A stretch of DNA of 64,000 nucleotides from Cyclobacteriaceae bacterium (GTDB lineage Bacteria > Bacteroidota > Bacteroidia > Cytophagales > Cyclobacteriaceae). Of the stretch, positions 44,983 to 52,379 are shown piece after piece. Under the pieces are notes generated by a model that saw only the letters and a list, made by a program, of their open reading frames with translations, was not told the DNA's origin and did not search any database. Each line of letters starts with the position of its first letter. The stretch's first letter is position 1. The translations under genes were made by a program, and so were the position numbers. The DNA lies in contig JANQSI010000001.1 in NCBI GenBank assembly GCA_028284125.1, positions 1 through 64,000 of the forward strand, given 5' to 3'.

Positions 44983-46893
44983 ATGAAAATCTTGAAATTT
45001 ATATTGCCACTATTAGTATTTATTGGATGTACTCCTACTTCAGAAGTTAGAGAAGTCAATAAATACACCATCGAACAGTTTTATGAAAACGTTAAACTTG
45101 GCGGTGGAAGCTTTTCACCAGATGAATCTAAGTTACTGATAAGCAGCAACGAATCGGGTATTTACAACGCTTACGAGATTAATGTCGAAAGTGGTGAAAC
45201 CACTATGCTGACGAATTCCACAGAAGAATCTTATTTGGCACAAAGCTATTTTCCGAATGACGACCGATTCGTTTTCAGCTTTGATGAAGGTGGGAATGAA
45301 AACTTCAAAGTGTATATGATGTCCACCGATGGAGTAGCCAAAGACCTTACTCCTGGTGATAGCATCCGGAACGGCTTTTGGGGTTGGAGCAGAGATGATA
45401 AAAGCATGTTCTTGATGTCAAATAAGCGAGATCCTCGTTTTATGGACATTTATGAATTAGCAATCGAGACAATGGATGACGAAAATCCAATCAGTGAGAT
45501 GCTCTATCAAAACAATGATGGAATGAATGTGAGTGCTATTTCTCCAAACAAGCGGTTTTTTGCTCTCACACAGACGCTCACTAGCGCAGATTCAAAAATG
45601 TACCTGTATGATAAAGAGACTGGAGAAAAAAAGGATATCAGCGTTCATGAAGGAGATGTTCAATACAGTCCACAGTTTTTCAGTTTGGACAATTCTGAAC
45701 TATACTATACCACTGATCAAGATGCGGAGTTTGTGTATTTAGCAAAACTCAATATCGAAACAGGTGAAGTGGAAAAAGTGTATGAGGATAGTTGGGATGT
45801 TTGGTATTCATATCCTTCGAGAAATGAAAAATATCGAGTAGTTGGAATCAATCAAGATGCAAAAACGAATGTGAAAATTTTTGATCTTGAAAATGGTGGA
45901 GAAGTTCAGTTGCCAGAAATTCCAGGTGGAAGTATTTCTTCTGTGGGTATTTCTAAAAGTGAGAAATTGGCACGATTAACTGTCAGTACTTCTTCGTCTC
46001 CAAACAATATGTACCTCTATAATTTTGAGACAGGTGATTTGAAGCAATTGACAAATACGCTTAATCCTGATATGGATCCGGCGGATTTAGTAGAAGGTCA
46101 AGTCGTTCGATTCAAATCATTCGATGGACTAGAAATCCCTGCCATCTACTATCAACCAAAGCAAGCTTCTGAGAATAACAAAGTGCCAGCATTAGTGAGA
46201 GTTCATGGAGGCCCAGGTGGTCAATCAAGGCTCAACTATTCAGAGCTAAATCAATATCTCGTTAATCATGGATACGCTGTATTGGCGGTAAACAACAGAG
46301 GGAGCAGCGGATACGGAAAAACCTTTTTCCACTTGGACGACAAAAACCATGGTGATAAGGATCTGAAAGATTGTATTGCTGGCAAAGACTTCCTTGAGTC
46401 CACAGGGGTGATTGATATGGATAAAGTTGGTATTCTGGGCGGATCTTATGGCGGTTATATGACGATGGCCGCACTCGCATTCGAACCTGAAGCGTTCGAC
46501 GTGGGCGTAAACATTTTTGGAGTTACCAACTGGTTGAGAACCTTGAAATCTATTCCACCTCACTGGGAAAGCTTTAGAAAGGCACTTTACGATGAGCTCG
46601 GAGATCCGTTTTCAGAAGATTCCGTTAGACTTTATAATATATCTCCACTGTTTCACGCACAAAATGTAACCAAACCTTTGATTGTGTTACAAGGAGCAAA
46701 TGACATACGAGTTCTCCAGGTTGAATCTGATGAGATTGTAGAAGGTGTGAAAGCAAACGGTGTCCCCGTTGAATACATCATTTTCGATGATGAAGGACAT
46801 GGGTTTAGAAAGAAAGAAAATGAGATAGAGGGATATGGTCAAATCAAAGTTTTTCTTGACAAATATTTGAAACAAGTCGAATACACAGATTAA
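44983..46893 (+). CDS. S9 family prolyl oligopeptidase-like lipoprotein
   Basis: 636 residues with a lipoprotein signal (LLVFIGCTPTSEV, Cys about 16). Residues about 40-370 form a beta propeller (GGGSFSPDESKLLISSNESG, FPNDDRFVFSFDEGGNENF, YSPQFFSLDNSELYYTTDQD). The alpha/beta hydrolase part has the oxyanion segment VRVHGGPGGQ, the nucleophile Ser in GGSYGGYMTMAAL, the Asp in QGANDIRVLQVES and the His in DDEGHGFRKKENE. It would cleave short peptides, often after proline or at the N-terminus, in the periplasm or at the cell surface. DinB starts at the very next base after its stop. Confidence 0.94.
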   Translation: MKILKFILPLLVFIGCTPTSEVREVNKYTIEQFYENVKLGGGSFSPDESKLLISSNESGIYNAYEINVESGETTMLTNSTEESYLAQSYFPNDDRFVFSFDEGGNENFKVYMMSTDGVAKDLTPGDSIRNGFWGWSRDDKSMFLMSNKRDPRFMDIYELAIETMDDENPISEMLYQNNDGMNVSAISPNKRFFALTQTLTSADSKMYLYDKETGEKKDISVHEGDVQYSPQFFSLDNSELYYTTDQDAEFVYLAKLNIETGEVEKVYEDSWDVWYSYPSRNEKYRVVGINQDAKTNVKIFDLENGGEVQLPEIPGGSISSVGISKSEKLARLTVSTSSSPNNMYLYNFETGDLKQLTNTLNPDMDPADLVEGQVVRFKSFDGLEIPAIYYQPKQASENNKVPALVRVHGGPGGQSRLNYSELNQYLVNHGYAVLAVNNRGSSGYGKTFFHLDDKNHGDKDLKDCIAGKDFLESTGVIDMDKVGILGGSYGGYMTMAALAFEPEAFDVGVNIFGVTNWLRTLKSIPPHWESFRKALYDELGDPFSEDSVRLYNISPLFHAQNVTKPLIVLQGANDIRVLQVESDEIVEGVKANGVPVEYIIFDDEGHGFRKKENEIEGYGQIKVFLDKYLKQVEYTD

Positions 46894-47400
46894 ATGGAGC
46901 GAACCAAATGGGTAGAACGAACTTTCAATTTTGATTTTCCAGAAGGAATTCTACCCTCCATTTTGGAACGCTTAAAGGGTACAGAGTTGAGAATGCTCAA
47001 TCTCACAAGGGGATTGTCTGAAGCGGAAATGTCAGTTCGTCGTGAGGAAAAATGGAGTGTAAAGGAAGAAATTGGTCACTTGGTAGATCTGGAAGATTTA
47101 CATATTTCCAGGTTGAAAGAAATGATCGCTCGAAAACCTGAACTATCGGCGGCTGATATGTCGAATAAGAAGACAGAAGAAGCGAATCACAATGAAATGA
47201 CAACTTCCGCATTAATCGACGCATTTTCAATCAAACGCAAAGGATTTATTGATCTGCTCGAATCAATGGATGATGATACTCAGTTGTCCAGTTCGTTGCA
47301 TCCTCGATTGCAAATTCAAATGAGACCCATTGATGTAGCATTTTTCACAGCGGAGCACGATGACCATCACCTGGCGAGCATGCGGGAAATTTTAGGATAA
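46894..47400 (+). CDS. DinB-family putative metal-dependent hydrolase
   Basis: 168 residues, one DinB/YfiT four-helix domain. The three metal-binding His positions are visible: SVKEEIGHLVDLEDLHISRL (first), the His in the middle helix (EEANHNEM), and EHDDHHLASMREIL at the C-terminus. Family members are thiol transferases or hydrolases; the substrate is unknown. The start directly abuts the S9 peptidase stop, and the aminotransferase follows after 25 bp, so all three could be one transcript. Confidence 0.88.
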   Translation: MERTKWVERTFNFDFPEGILPSILERLKGTELRMLNLTRGLSEAEMSVRREEKWSVKEEIGHLVDLEDLHISRLKEMIARKPELSAADMSNKKTEEANHNEMTTSALIDAFSIKRKGFIDLLESMDDDTQLSSSLHPRLQIQMRPIDVAFFTAEHDDHHLASMREILG

Positions 47401-47425
47401 AACTTCTTTGTTCTATATTCAAGCC

Positions 47426-48604
47426 ATGAGCTTTGACATTGATAAAATCAGAAAAGATACACCGTATTGCAGCGATAAATTATTCTTAAACAGTGCAGGG
47501 TCATCCCTCATGTCAACGGTGGTCGTGGATAAAGTGGAGGAATATCTTGAAGCTGAGCAGCAGTTGGGTGGATACAAAGTGAAGGACACTAGAAATGATG
47601 AAATTGATGAGCTCTATGATGAGGCGGCAAGATTAATTAACTGCGAACCACGCAACATTGCCTTTACACACGATGCGACCGATGCCTATGGAAAAGCACT
47701 CTCATCCATTGATTTCAAACCCGGAGACAAGATCATCACTTCCAACGACGATTACATTTCCAATCAAATCAATTTCTTGTCGCTTCAAAAGAGATATGGA
47801 ATTGAAATCATAAGAGGAAACAATCTTGAAAATGGAGATCTAGATTTGGATCATTTCGATAAATTGATTCGCGAGAACAATCCAAGACTAGTGGCCATCA
47901 CACACATCCCAACCAATTCGGGTTTGGTTCAGGATGTTGAAGCCGTTGGTCAAATCTGTGAAAAGTATGACCGATTGTACCTCGTTGATGCCTGTCAGTC
48001 CGTTGGACAAATTCCGGTTAATGTTAAAAAGATTAAGTGTGATTTTCTAAGCACCACAGGCAGAAAGTATCTGAGAGGTCCTAGAGGCACAGGATTTCTT
48101 TTTGTTTCAGATAAAGCGTTTCAATCCGATTACGCTCCTCTATTCATTGACATGCGTGGCGCGGACTGGACTGCCAAGGATAGTTATAAGGTACGAAGTG
48201 ATGCAAAGCGATTCGAGACATGGGAATCACCCTATGCACTAATCATTGGATTGAAAGAGGCAATCAAATATGCAAACACTGTTGGTATAGAAGCGATTGA
48301 TAATTATAATCAACAAATTGTTTCAGAGTTAAGAGACCTGATGGCCTCAATACCTGGAGTCAATGTTTATGACAAAGGATCTACCACTTGCAGTTTGGTC
48401 ACTTTCACTAAGGACGGAAAATCTCTTATCGAAACAGAGAATCATCTATCTCAAAACAACGTATTTTATTCTGTCACGGATGTAAGCAGCGCTCGAATTG
48501 ATTTTGCTAAGAAAGGCATTGAATGGGCTATACGACTATCACCGCACTATTTTAATACCTCGGATGAGATGAAGAGAGTTGCTGATGTTATTAGGGAAAT
48601 GTAA
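47426..48604 (+). CDS. Class V aminotransferase-fold PLP enzyme
   Basis: 392 residues from the ATG at 47426; the longer TTG start at 47408 adds only FYIQA-type residues and is less likely. The PLP Lys lies in DFLSTTGRKYLRGPRGTGFL, preceded by the Asp/Gln motif LVDACQSVGQIPVNV; the phosphate-binding THDATDAYGKAL and the segment AITHIPTNSGLVQDVEAVG agree with the EgtE / isopenicillin-epimerase branch. It could act as a desulfurase, lyase or epimerase; the substrate is not given by the neighbours. It may be co-transcribed with DinB. Confidence 0.9.
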   Translation: MSFDIDKIRKDTPYCSDKLFLNSAGSSLMSTVVVDKVEEYLEAEQQLGGYKVKDTRNDEIDELYDEAARLINCEPRNIAFTHDATDAYGKALSSIDFKPGDKIITSNDDYISNQINFLSLQKRYGIEIIRGNNLENGDLDLDHFDKLIRENNPRLVAITHIPTNSGLVQDVEAVGQICEKYDRLYLVDACQSVGQIPVNVKKIKCDFLSTTGRKYLRGPRGTGFLFVSDKAFQSDYAPLFIDMRGADWTAKDSYKVRSDAKRFETWESPYALIIGLKEAIKYANTVGIEAIDNYNQQIVSELRDLMASIPGVNVYDKGSTTCSLVTFTKDGKSLIETENHLSQNNVFYSVTDVSSARIDFAKKGIEWAIRLSPHYFNTSDEMKRVADVIREM

Positions 48605-48612
48605 CTCGTTTG

Positions 48613-50094
48613 TCAAACAACTAAATCATGATAAGTTCCCTCTACATATACCTGGCATTGAATGATCTCCCGTAGTACAGTAGGTTTTAAGAGCGACTTG
48701 CCCATAAACACGCGTCCGCATTCCTGAATCCCTTCAATGATAGATGGATGTGGATGAATCAATTCGGCTAACTCAATAATACTTTTATCTTGTGATATGA
48801 GAAGTGCTACGGCTTGGATGGCACTTGACGCATGTTCACCAACAACACGCATTCCGAGAATTCTCAATTTCTCATCGTTCGTAACCAGAATCTTGATGAA
48901 GCCCTGAGTGTTTCTCATCGCCGTTGCTCTTGGAATACAGCCATAGTCAAGACTCACAACTTTGTAATCAAGTCCTGCTTGTTTTGCCTGGATCTCGTTC
49001 ATTCCCACGCCGGCCACTTCTGGATCCAAAAACATAATCGTTGAAATGTTCTTGTAAATCAACGGCTGTTCAGGCTTTCCAAATATTCGCTCGATAGCAT
49101 AACGTCCTTCCAATTCTCCTACATTGACCAATGAAATATCAGCAGTAATATCCCCTACCGCATAAATGTTGGAAACACTGGTTTGGGTCAAATCATCTTT
49201 GATTCCTCGATCGTCAATTTCAACACCCAAGTCATCTGCCATTAGATCTTCGTACTGTGGAACTCGGCCAACCGAGACAAGCGCCTTCTCTACTTTAAAT
49301 GTTTCTTTTTTCCCATCGGTATATTCGAGGTTATAGACGACCTCTCCATCTTCTATTGACATGTCAACCAGCTTAGAATTCCGATGAATCAATACACCTT
49401 TTTCCTCCAGGTTTCGCTCAATTATCTTCACCACATCTTCATCCTCAATTGGTAGAATTCGATCTCCTTTATCGATAAGATGAACCTTCGTTTGTCCGAA
49501 ATTTGAAAAGATGGTAGCAAACTCACACCCAATCACCCCGGCACCAACAATCACAATGGATTTGGGGAAATCCTCTAGGTTATCCAATCCGTCGCTAGTA
49601 AAAACTATTTTTTCATCAATTGGAAGATGAGATAATTTCCTCGGAACACTTCCGGTCGCAAGAATGATGTAATCTGCTTCGATTTTATCTGTCCCATCCG
49701 AGGTAGTCACTTCAACCTCGTTTTTACCTACTACTTTGCCTTTGCCTTGAATAAATTCAAAAAGATCACGCCCCATTCCAGCATTTATCCTATCCATATG
49801 ACTAGCAAGCAAATTGTAGCGTTCATCAACTGCTGACATTACTTCATCTCGAACATTCTTATAATTGAAGCCATTCGATTCGAGGTTTAGCGCTTGACCA
49901 TGGAGATATAACATTCGTGATTCACGTGATATCTCCCACCACGTTTTACTCCATAAGGCACCTTGATGAATACCGGCACCTCCGAGTTTGTCTTTTTCAA
50001 TAAGGACTACAGATTTTCCAAAATCGAGCGCACGCATAGCGGATGCATATCCAGCTGGACCTCCACCAATGACGCAAACATCATATTTTTTCAT
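48613..50094 (-). CDS. Pyridine nucleotide-disulfide family flavoprotein lacking the redox disulfide
   Basis: 493 residues. FAD motif GGGPAGYASAMRALDFGKSV, NAD(P) motif GAGVIGCEFATIFSNFGQTK, second FAD motif SNIYAVGDITADI and the dimerisation domain (about 360-493) make it a dihydrolipoamide-dehydrogenase relative. Where the active-site CxxxxC should be, the sequence reads GGAGIHQGALWSKTWW, with no cysteine. This resembles soluble transhydrogenases such as SthA (which have THWGTIPSK there) more than Lpd. The distal HPHPSIIEG resembles the usual HxHPT acid-base motif. A pyridine nucleotide transhydrogenase or quinone/other reductase role is inferred. A monocistronic minus-strand gene; the ncRNA locus lies upstream of its start. 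Confidence 0.85.
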   Translation of the reverse strand: MKKYDVCVIGGGPAGYASAMRALDFGKSVVLIEKDKLGGAGIHQGALWSKTWWEISRESRMLYLHGQALNLESNGFNYKNVRDEVMSAVDERYNLLASHMDRINAGMGRDLFEFIQGKGKVVGKNEVEVTTSDGTDKIEADYIILATGSVPRKLSHLPIDEKIVFTSDGLDNLEDFPKSIVIVGAGVIGCEFATIFSNFGQTKVHLIDKGDRILPIEDEDVVKIIERNLEEKGVLIHRNSKLVDMSIEDGEVVYNLEYTDGKKETFKVEKALVSVGRVPQYEDLMADDLGVEIDDRGIKDDLTQTSVSNIYAVGDITADISLVNVGELEGRYAIERIFGKPEQPLIYKNISTIMFLDPEVAGVGMNEIQAKQAGLDYKVVSLDYGCIPRATAMRNTQGFIKILVTNDEKLRILGMRVVGEHASSAIQAVALLISQDKSIIELAELIHPHPSIIEGIQECGRVFMGKSLLKPTVLREIIQCQVYVEGTYHDLVV

Positions 50095-50171
50095 AAATAG
50101 GCGGTTGGGTTCCTTAAAGATAAGCTTTTTGTAATGTTCTATAGAAATAGAACTAAGAAGGGCTTAAAAAG

Positions 50172-50435
50172 CAAAAAGGGTGAGAATTCATTGCTGAATA
50201 TCACCCTTTCAATTCTGCAGGTGCCGTAGCTCCTGCAAAACTCCAAATTACTGTTCGGTGTGCCTTCAGATCCGTTGCTTCAGGTTGCCCTTCCACTCGG
50301 TCTTCCTCTCAACCTTTCAAACTACGCTAACCAAACCGTGGCTTAGCTAGCTTCCCTTCGAAAGGCTGGAAACTCGCGTTTCGGTTTCCTATCCCTCGTT
50401 TGGTATTACTAATGTAAGTTCTAATTTTACATCTC
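50172..50435 (-). ncRNA. Predicted structured small RNA, copy A
   Basis: On the minus strand, a region of about 260 nt begins near a TAAAATTTG promoter-like box (50436-50444) and ends in a rho-independent terminator (50173-50209). Visible helices: GGAAAC with GTTTCC around CGAAACGC; GCTAA-GCC with GG-TTAGC; GGTTG with CAACC; TGCAGG with CCTGCA closing a loop that contains GCTACGGCA. No ORF of note. Copy B shares the unpaired motifs and keeps several helices by paired base changes (C-G to T-A). I do not recognise the family; 6S-like RNA is one option. Strand and ends are inferred. Confidence 0.6.
50173..50209 (-). terminator. Terminator of ncRNA copy A
   Basis: On the minus strand AAAGGGTGA and TCACCCTTT form the outer stem with an inner ATTCA/TGAAT pairing and loop GCAA, followed by a T run. 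Confidence 0.8.
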
Positions 50436-50455
50436 CAAATTTTATAACTACTTAA

Positions 50456-50510
50456 TTATCAACAAGTTTTACACGTAGTTATACCCTACTTATACACCTG
50501 GTTATCCACA
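50456..50510 (+). promoter_or_regulatory. Phased DnaA-box-like cluster A
   Basis: Four TTAT-starting units in one orientation: TTATCAACA (50456), TTATACCCT (50479), TTATACACC (50490) and the perfect DnaA box TTATCCACA (50502). Start-to-start steps are 23, 11 and 12 bp, close to helical repeats. The first and last are both followed by AGTTTT. It lies just upstream of ncRNA copy A. Confidence 0.6.
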
Positions 50511-50607
50511 AGTTTTTAACATTCTCAAGAAAAATCCACGAGTATTGGATGATGAGCTTCAATGAAAGAAATGTTGTTGGGAGTTAAATGATTAAGAGGG
50601 TAGAAAA

Positions 50608-50646
50608 CAAAAAGGGTGAAAATCCATTGCTGAATTTCACCCCTTT
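50608..50646 (-). terminator. Terminator of ncRNA copy B
   Basis: On the minus strand GGGTGAAA and TTTCACCC form the stem (50614-50621 with 50635-50642), followed by a T run. Confidence 0.8.
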
Positions 50647-50875
50647 AATTTTGTAGCTGCCGTAGCATCTACAAAACTCCAAATTACTGTTTGAACTCCT
50701 TCAGAATCCGTGGCTTCAGGTTGCCCATCCACTCGGTGTTCATCTCGAACTCTCAAATTTCGTCAATCAGAACCGAGGTTAAGATTAACTTCCCTTTGAG
50801 TGATCGGAAACTTGCGTTTCGGCTTTCTATCCCTCGTTTGGTGATACTAAGGTAGACCCTAACTTTACAATTCCA
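50608..50875 (-). ncRNA. Predicted structured small RNA, copy B
   Basis: Diverged tandem copy of copy A, offset 436-438 bp, roughly three quarters identical by eye. Conserved unpaired motifs (minus strand) include CCAAACGAGGGATAG, CCGAAACGC, AAGGGAAG, ACCGAGTGGA, GGGCAACCTGAAGC and AACAGTAATTTGGAG. Paired changes keep helices: the stem TGCAG/CTGCA of copy A is TGTAG/CTACA here, and GCTAA/TTAGC is GTTAA/TTGAC. It ends in its own terminator (50608-50646). The promoter box is weaker (CAAAATTTG). No coding potential seen. Confidence 0.6.
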
Positions 50876-50893
50876 AATTTTGTAACTCCCTAG

Positions 50894-50948
50894 TTATCAA
50901 CAAGTTTTGAACCTGATTATACCTTAGTTATGCACTGGGTTATCCACA
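50894..50948 (+). promoter_or_regulatory. Phased DnaA-box-like cluster B
   Basis: TTATCAACA (50894), TTATACCTT (50917), TTATGCACT (50928) and the perfect box TTATCCACA (50940), with steps of 23, 11 and 12 bp, exactly as in cluster A although the sequence between has changed. It lies just upstream of ncRNA copy B. Confidence 0.6.
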
Positions 50949-50959
50949 AGTTTTCTTTA

Positions 50960-51060
50960 TCGATTCGTTTAAAAAAAACCTGCAATACTTGATAATTAGA
51001 TATCTTATACTTAAATTAATACAAGTATTTCATTAAATTATCATATTCATTTCCCAATGG
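50960..51060. other. AT-rich tract beside the DnaA-box clusters (possible unwinding region)
   Basis: About 100 bp of strongly AT-rich DNA beginning with a run of eight A. It contains the inverted repeat AATACTTG (50984-50991) and CAAGTATT (51022-51029) around a 30-bp AT-rich spacer. It may be a duplex-unwinding element, or simply the promoter of the gene at 51091. Confidence 0.4.
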
Positions 51061-51090
51061 ATGGATAATTATCCACTAACGTATACAACC

Positions 51091-51636
51091 ATGAAAAGAA
51101 CACTCACCTTTCTATCTGGTCTGTTTCTAGTATTATTTTCTTTTTCTCAAAACCAATTAGATGTAACCATTGGAGCTGGATATACGGCAATAGATATCGA
51201 ATCCTTGGTCGAGGAAGATGAAATAAGCGGAACAGTAGCCACCGATTGGGATCAATTTACCATCGGCCTAAGCGCTCAGTACTTTTTCTTAAATACTTCC
51301 AGCTTTCAATTTGGAGTAGAAGCGATGTATCATCATTTGTATTGGTATAGTGTACGTGTTCCCTTTGGAAGCCAAGACATCAACCGAGAGTACACTGTAA
51401 CAGCTTTCCGGATTACGCCCATTTTTAGATTTGGAAAAGAGAATTTTGCATTCGACGTTGGACCCGAGCTAAACTTCAATGATGGGACTGAAATTGGATT
51501 AATGCTTTCCGCTAATCAATACTTTCCAATCAACGACAAAATTGATATTCCAGTCAAGGCTCGACTAGATATCATCAATGGTATAGTTATTACGGTTCCA
51601 ATCACATTACATGCTGGTGTGAGAGTCAGAATTTGA
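51091..51636 (+). CDS. Outer-membrane beta-barrel-like protein of unknown function
   Basis: 181 residues from the ATG at 51091, which gives the signal peptide MKRTLTFLSGLFLVLFSFSQ; the frame is open from 51061. The mature part has alternating beta strands (LDVTIGAGYTAIDIESLVEE, FTIGLSAQYFFLNTSSFQFG, EYTVTAFRITPIFRFG) and the ending LHAGVRVRI, compatible with a small eight-strand barrel. I recognise no specific family. It stands alone after the ncRNA/AT-rich region and converges with phhA with an 8-bp gap. Confidence 0.65.
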   Translation: MKRTLTFLSGLFLVLFSFSQNQLDVTIGAGYTAIDIESLVEEDEISGTVATDWDQFTIGLSAQYFFLNTSSFQFGVEAMYHHLYWYSVRVPFGSQDINREYTVTAFRITPIFRFGKENFAFDVGPELNFNDGTEIGLMLSANQYFPINDKIDIPVKARLDIINGIVITVPITLHAGVRVRI

Positions 51637-51644
51637 TTCCCAGG

Positions 51645-52370
51645 CTAGACTAGCTGCTCCAATTTAGAAGCCAGTAGCTCCTTTATTGCGGGAATGGACT
51701 CATATAATTGCTTGTATGATTCTGTAACAAAGTATTCTTTTTGGAAAACATCCTTTCTATAAGCGGTGTCTAACATATGCTCTATATTGAACTCATGCTT
51801 AGGCGGTTCTTCACTAAGCGAAAATTTGGTCTCCCCTGCCGATGATAGAATTCCTGCTCCATAGATTCGAAGACCTTGTTCTTCCTGAATCAAGCCAAAT
51901 TCTACCGTGAACCAGTAAACTCTGGAAAGGAGTTGAATGGCTTCATCATTACCAACATAATCCAAACCTATTTTGCTCAACTCTTCCAGGAAGTTCACAA
52001 AATGTTGATTCGTCAATAATGGAACATGAGCAAAGACATCATGAAACATGTCAGGCTCCTCGAGATAGTCCAACTCTCTTTTTTTCCTTAACCAGGTAGT
52101 TGCAGGAAATCGTTTATTGGCCATTAGTTCGAAGAACGTATAATCAGGAACAATCCCCGGAACAACAGCCAATTGCCAACCGGTCGTTTCTTTTAAGATT
52201 TGATTGGTCTCCTTAAAATCAGGAATGATACCGGTCTCGAAATTGGCAATTTTCAATCCCTCCAGATAGGCTTTACTGGCATGCGTAGGAAATTGTTGAA
52301 TCTGTCGATCAAACAGAATCTTCCAAACTTCAAAATCTTCATCACTATAATGTTCGTAAATCTGCTTCAT
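51645..52370 (-). CDS. phhA: Phenylalanine 4-monooxygenase
   Basis: 241 residues, catalytic domain only, the size of bacterial PhhA. Iron ligands: the two His in MFHDVFAHVPLL and the Glu in YWFTVEFGLIQEE. The segments WQLAVVPGIVPDYTFFELMA and ATTWLRKKRELDYLEEPDMF are typical of the family. With tetrahydropterin and O2 it turns phenylalanine into tyrosine. It lies 9 bp behind aroF at the end of the trp operon, all on one strand without a terminator in between, so it probably responds to the trp attenuator. A biosynthetic role (Tyr supply) fits this place better than Phe breakdown, because no hmgA or fah-type genes are near. Confidence 0.93.
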   Translation of the reverse strand: MKQIYEHYSDEDFEVWKILFDRQIQQFPTHASKAYLEGLKIANFETGIIPDFKETNQILKETTGWQLAVVPGIVPDYTFFELMANKRFPATTWLRKKRELDYLEEPDMFHDVFAHVPLLTNQHFVNFLEELSKIGLDYVGNDEAIQLLSRVYWFTVEFGLIQEEQGLRIYGAGILSSAGETKFSLSEEPPKHEFNIEHMLDTAYRKDVFQKEYFVTESYKQLYESIPAIKELLASKLEQLV

Positions 52371-52379
52371 TCCTCTTCC

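Noticed and set aside
50095-51060. CRISPR array or insertion sequence as explanation for the repeated gap sequence
   Set aside because: There are only two long diverged copies, no short identical repeats with spacers, no cas gene, no transposase and no terminal inverted repeats.
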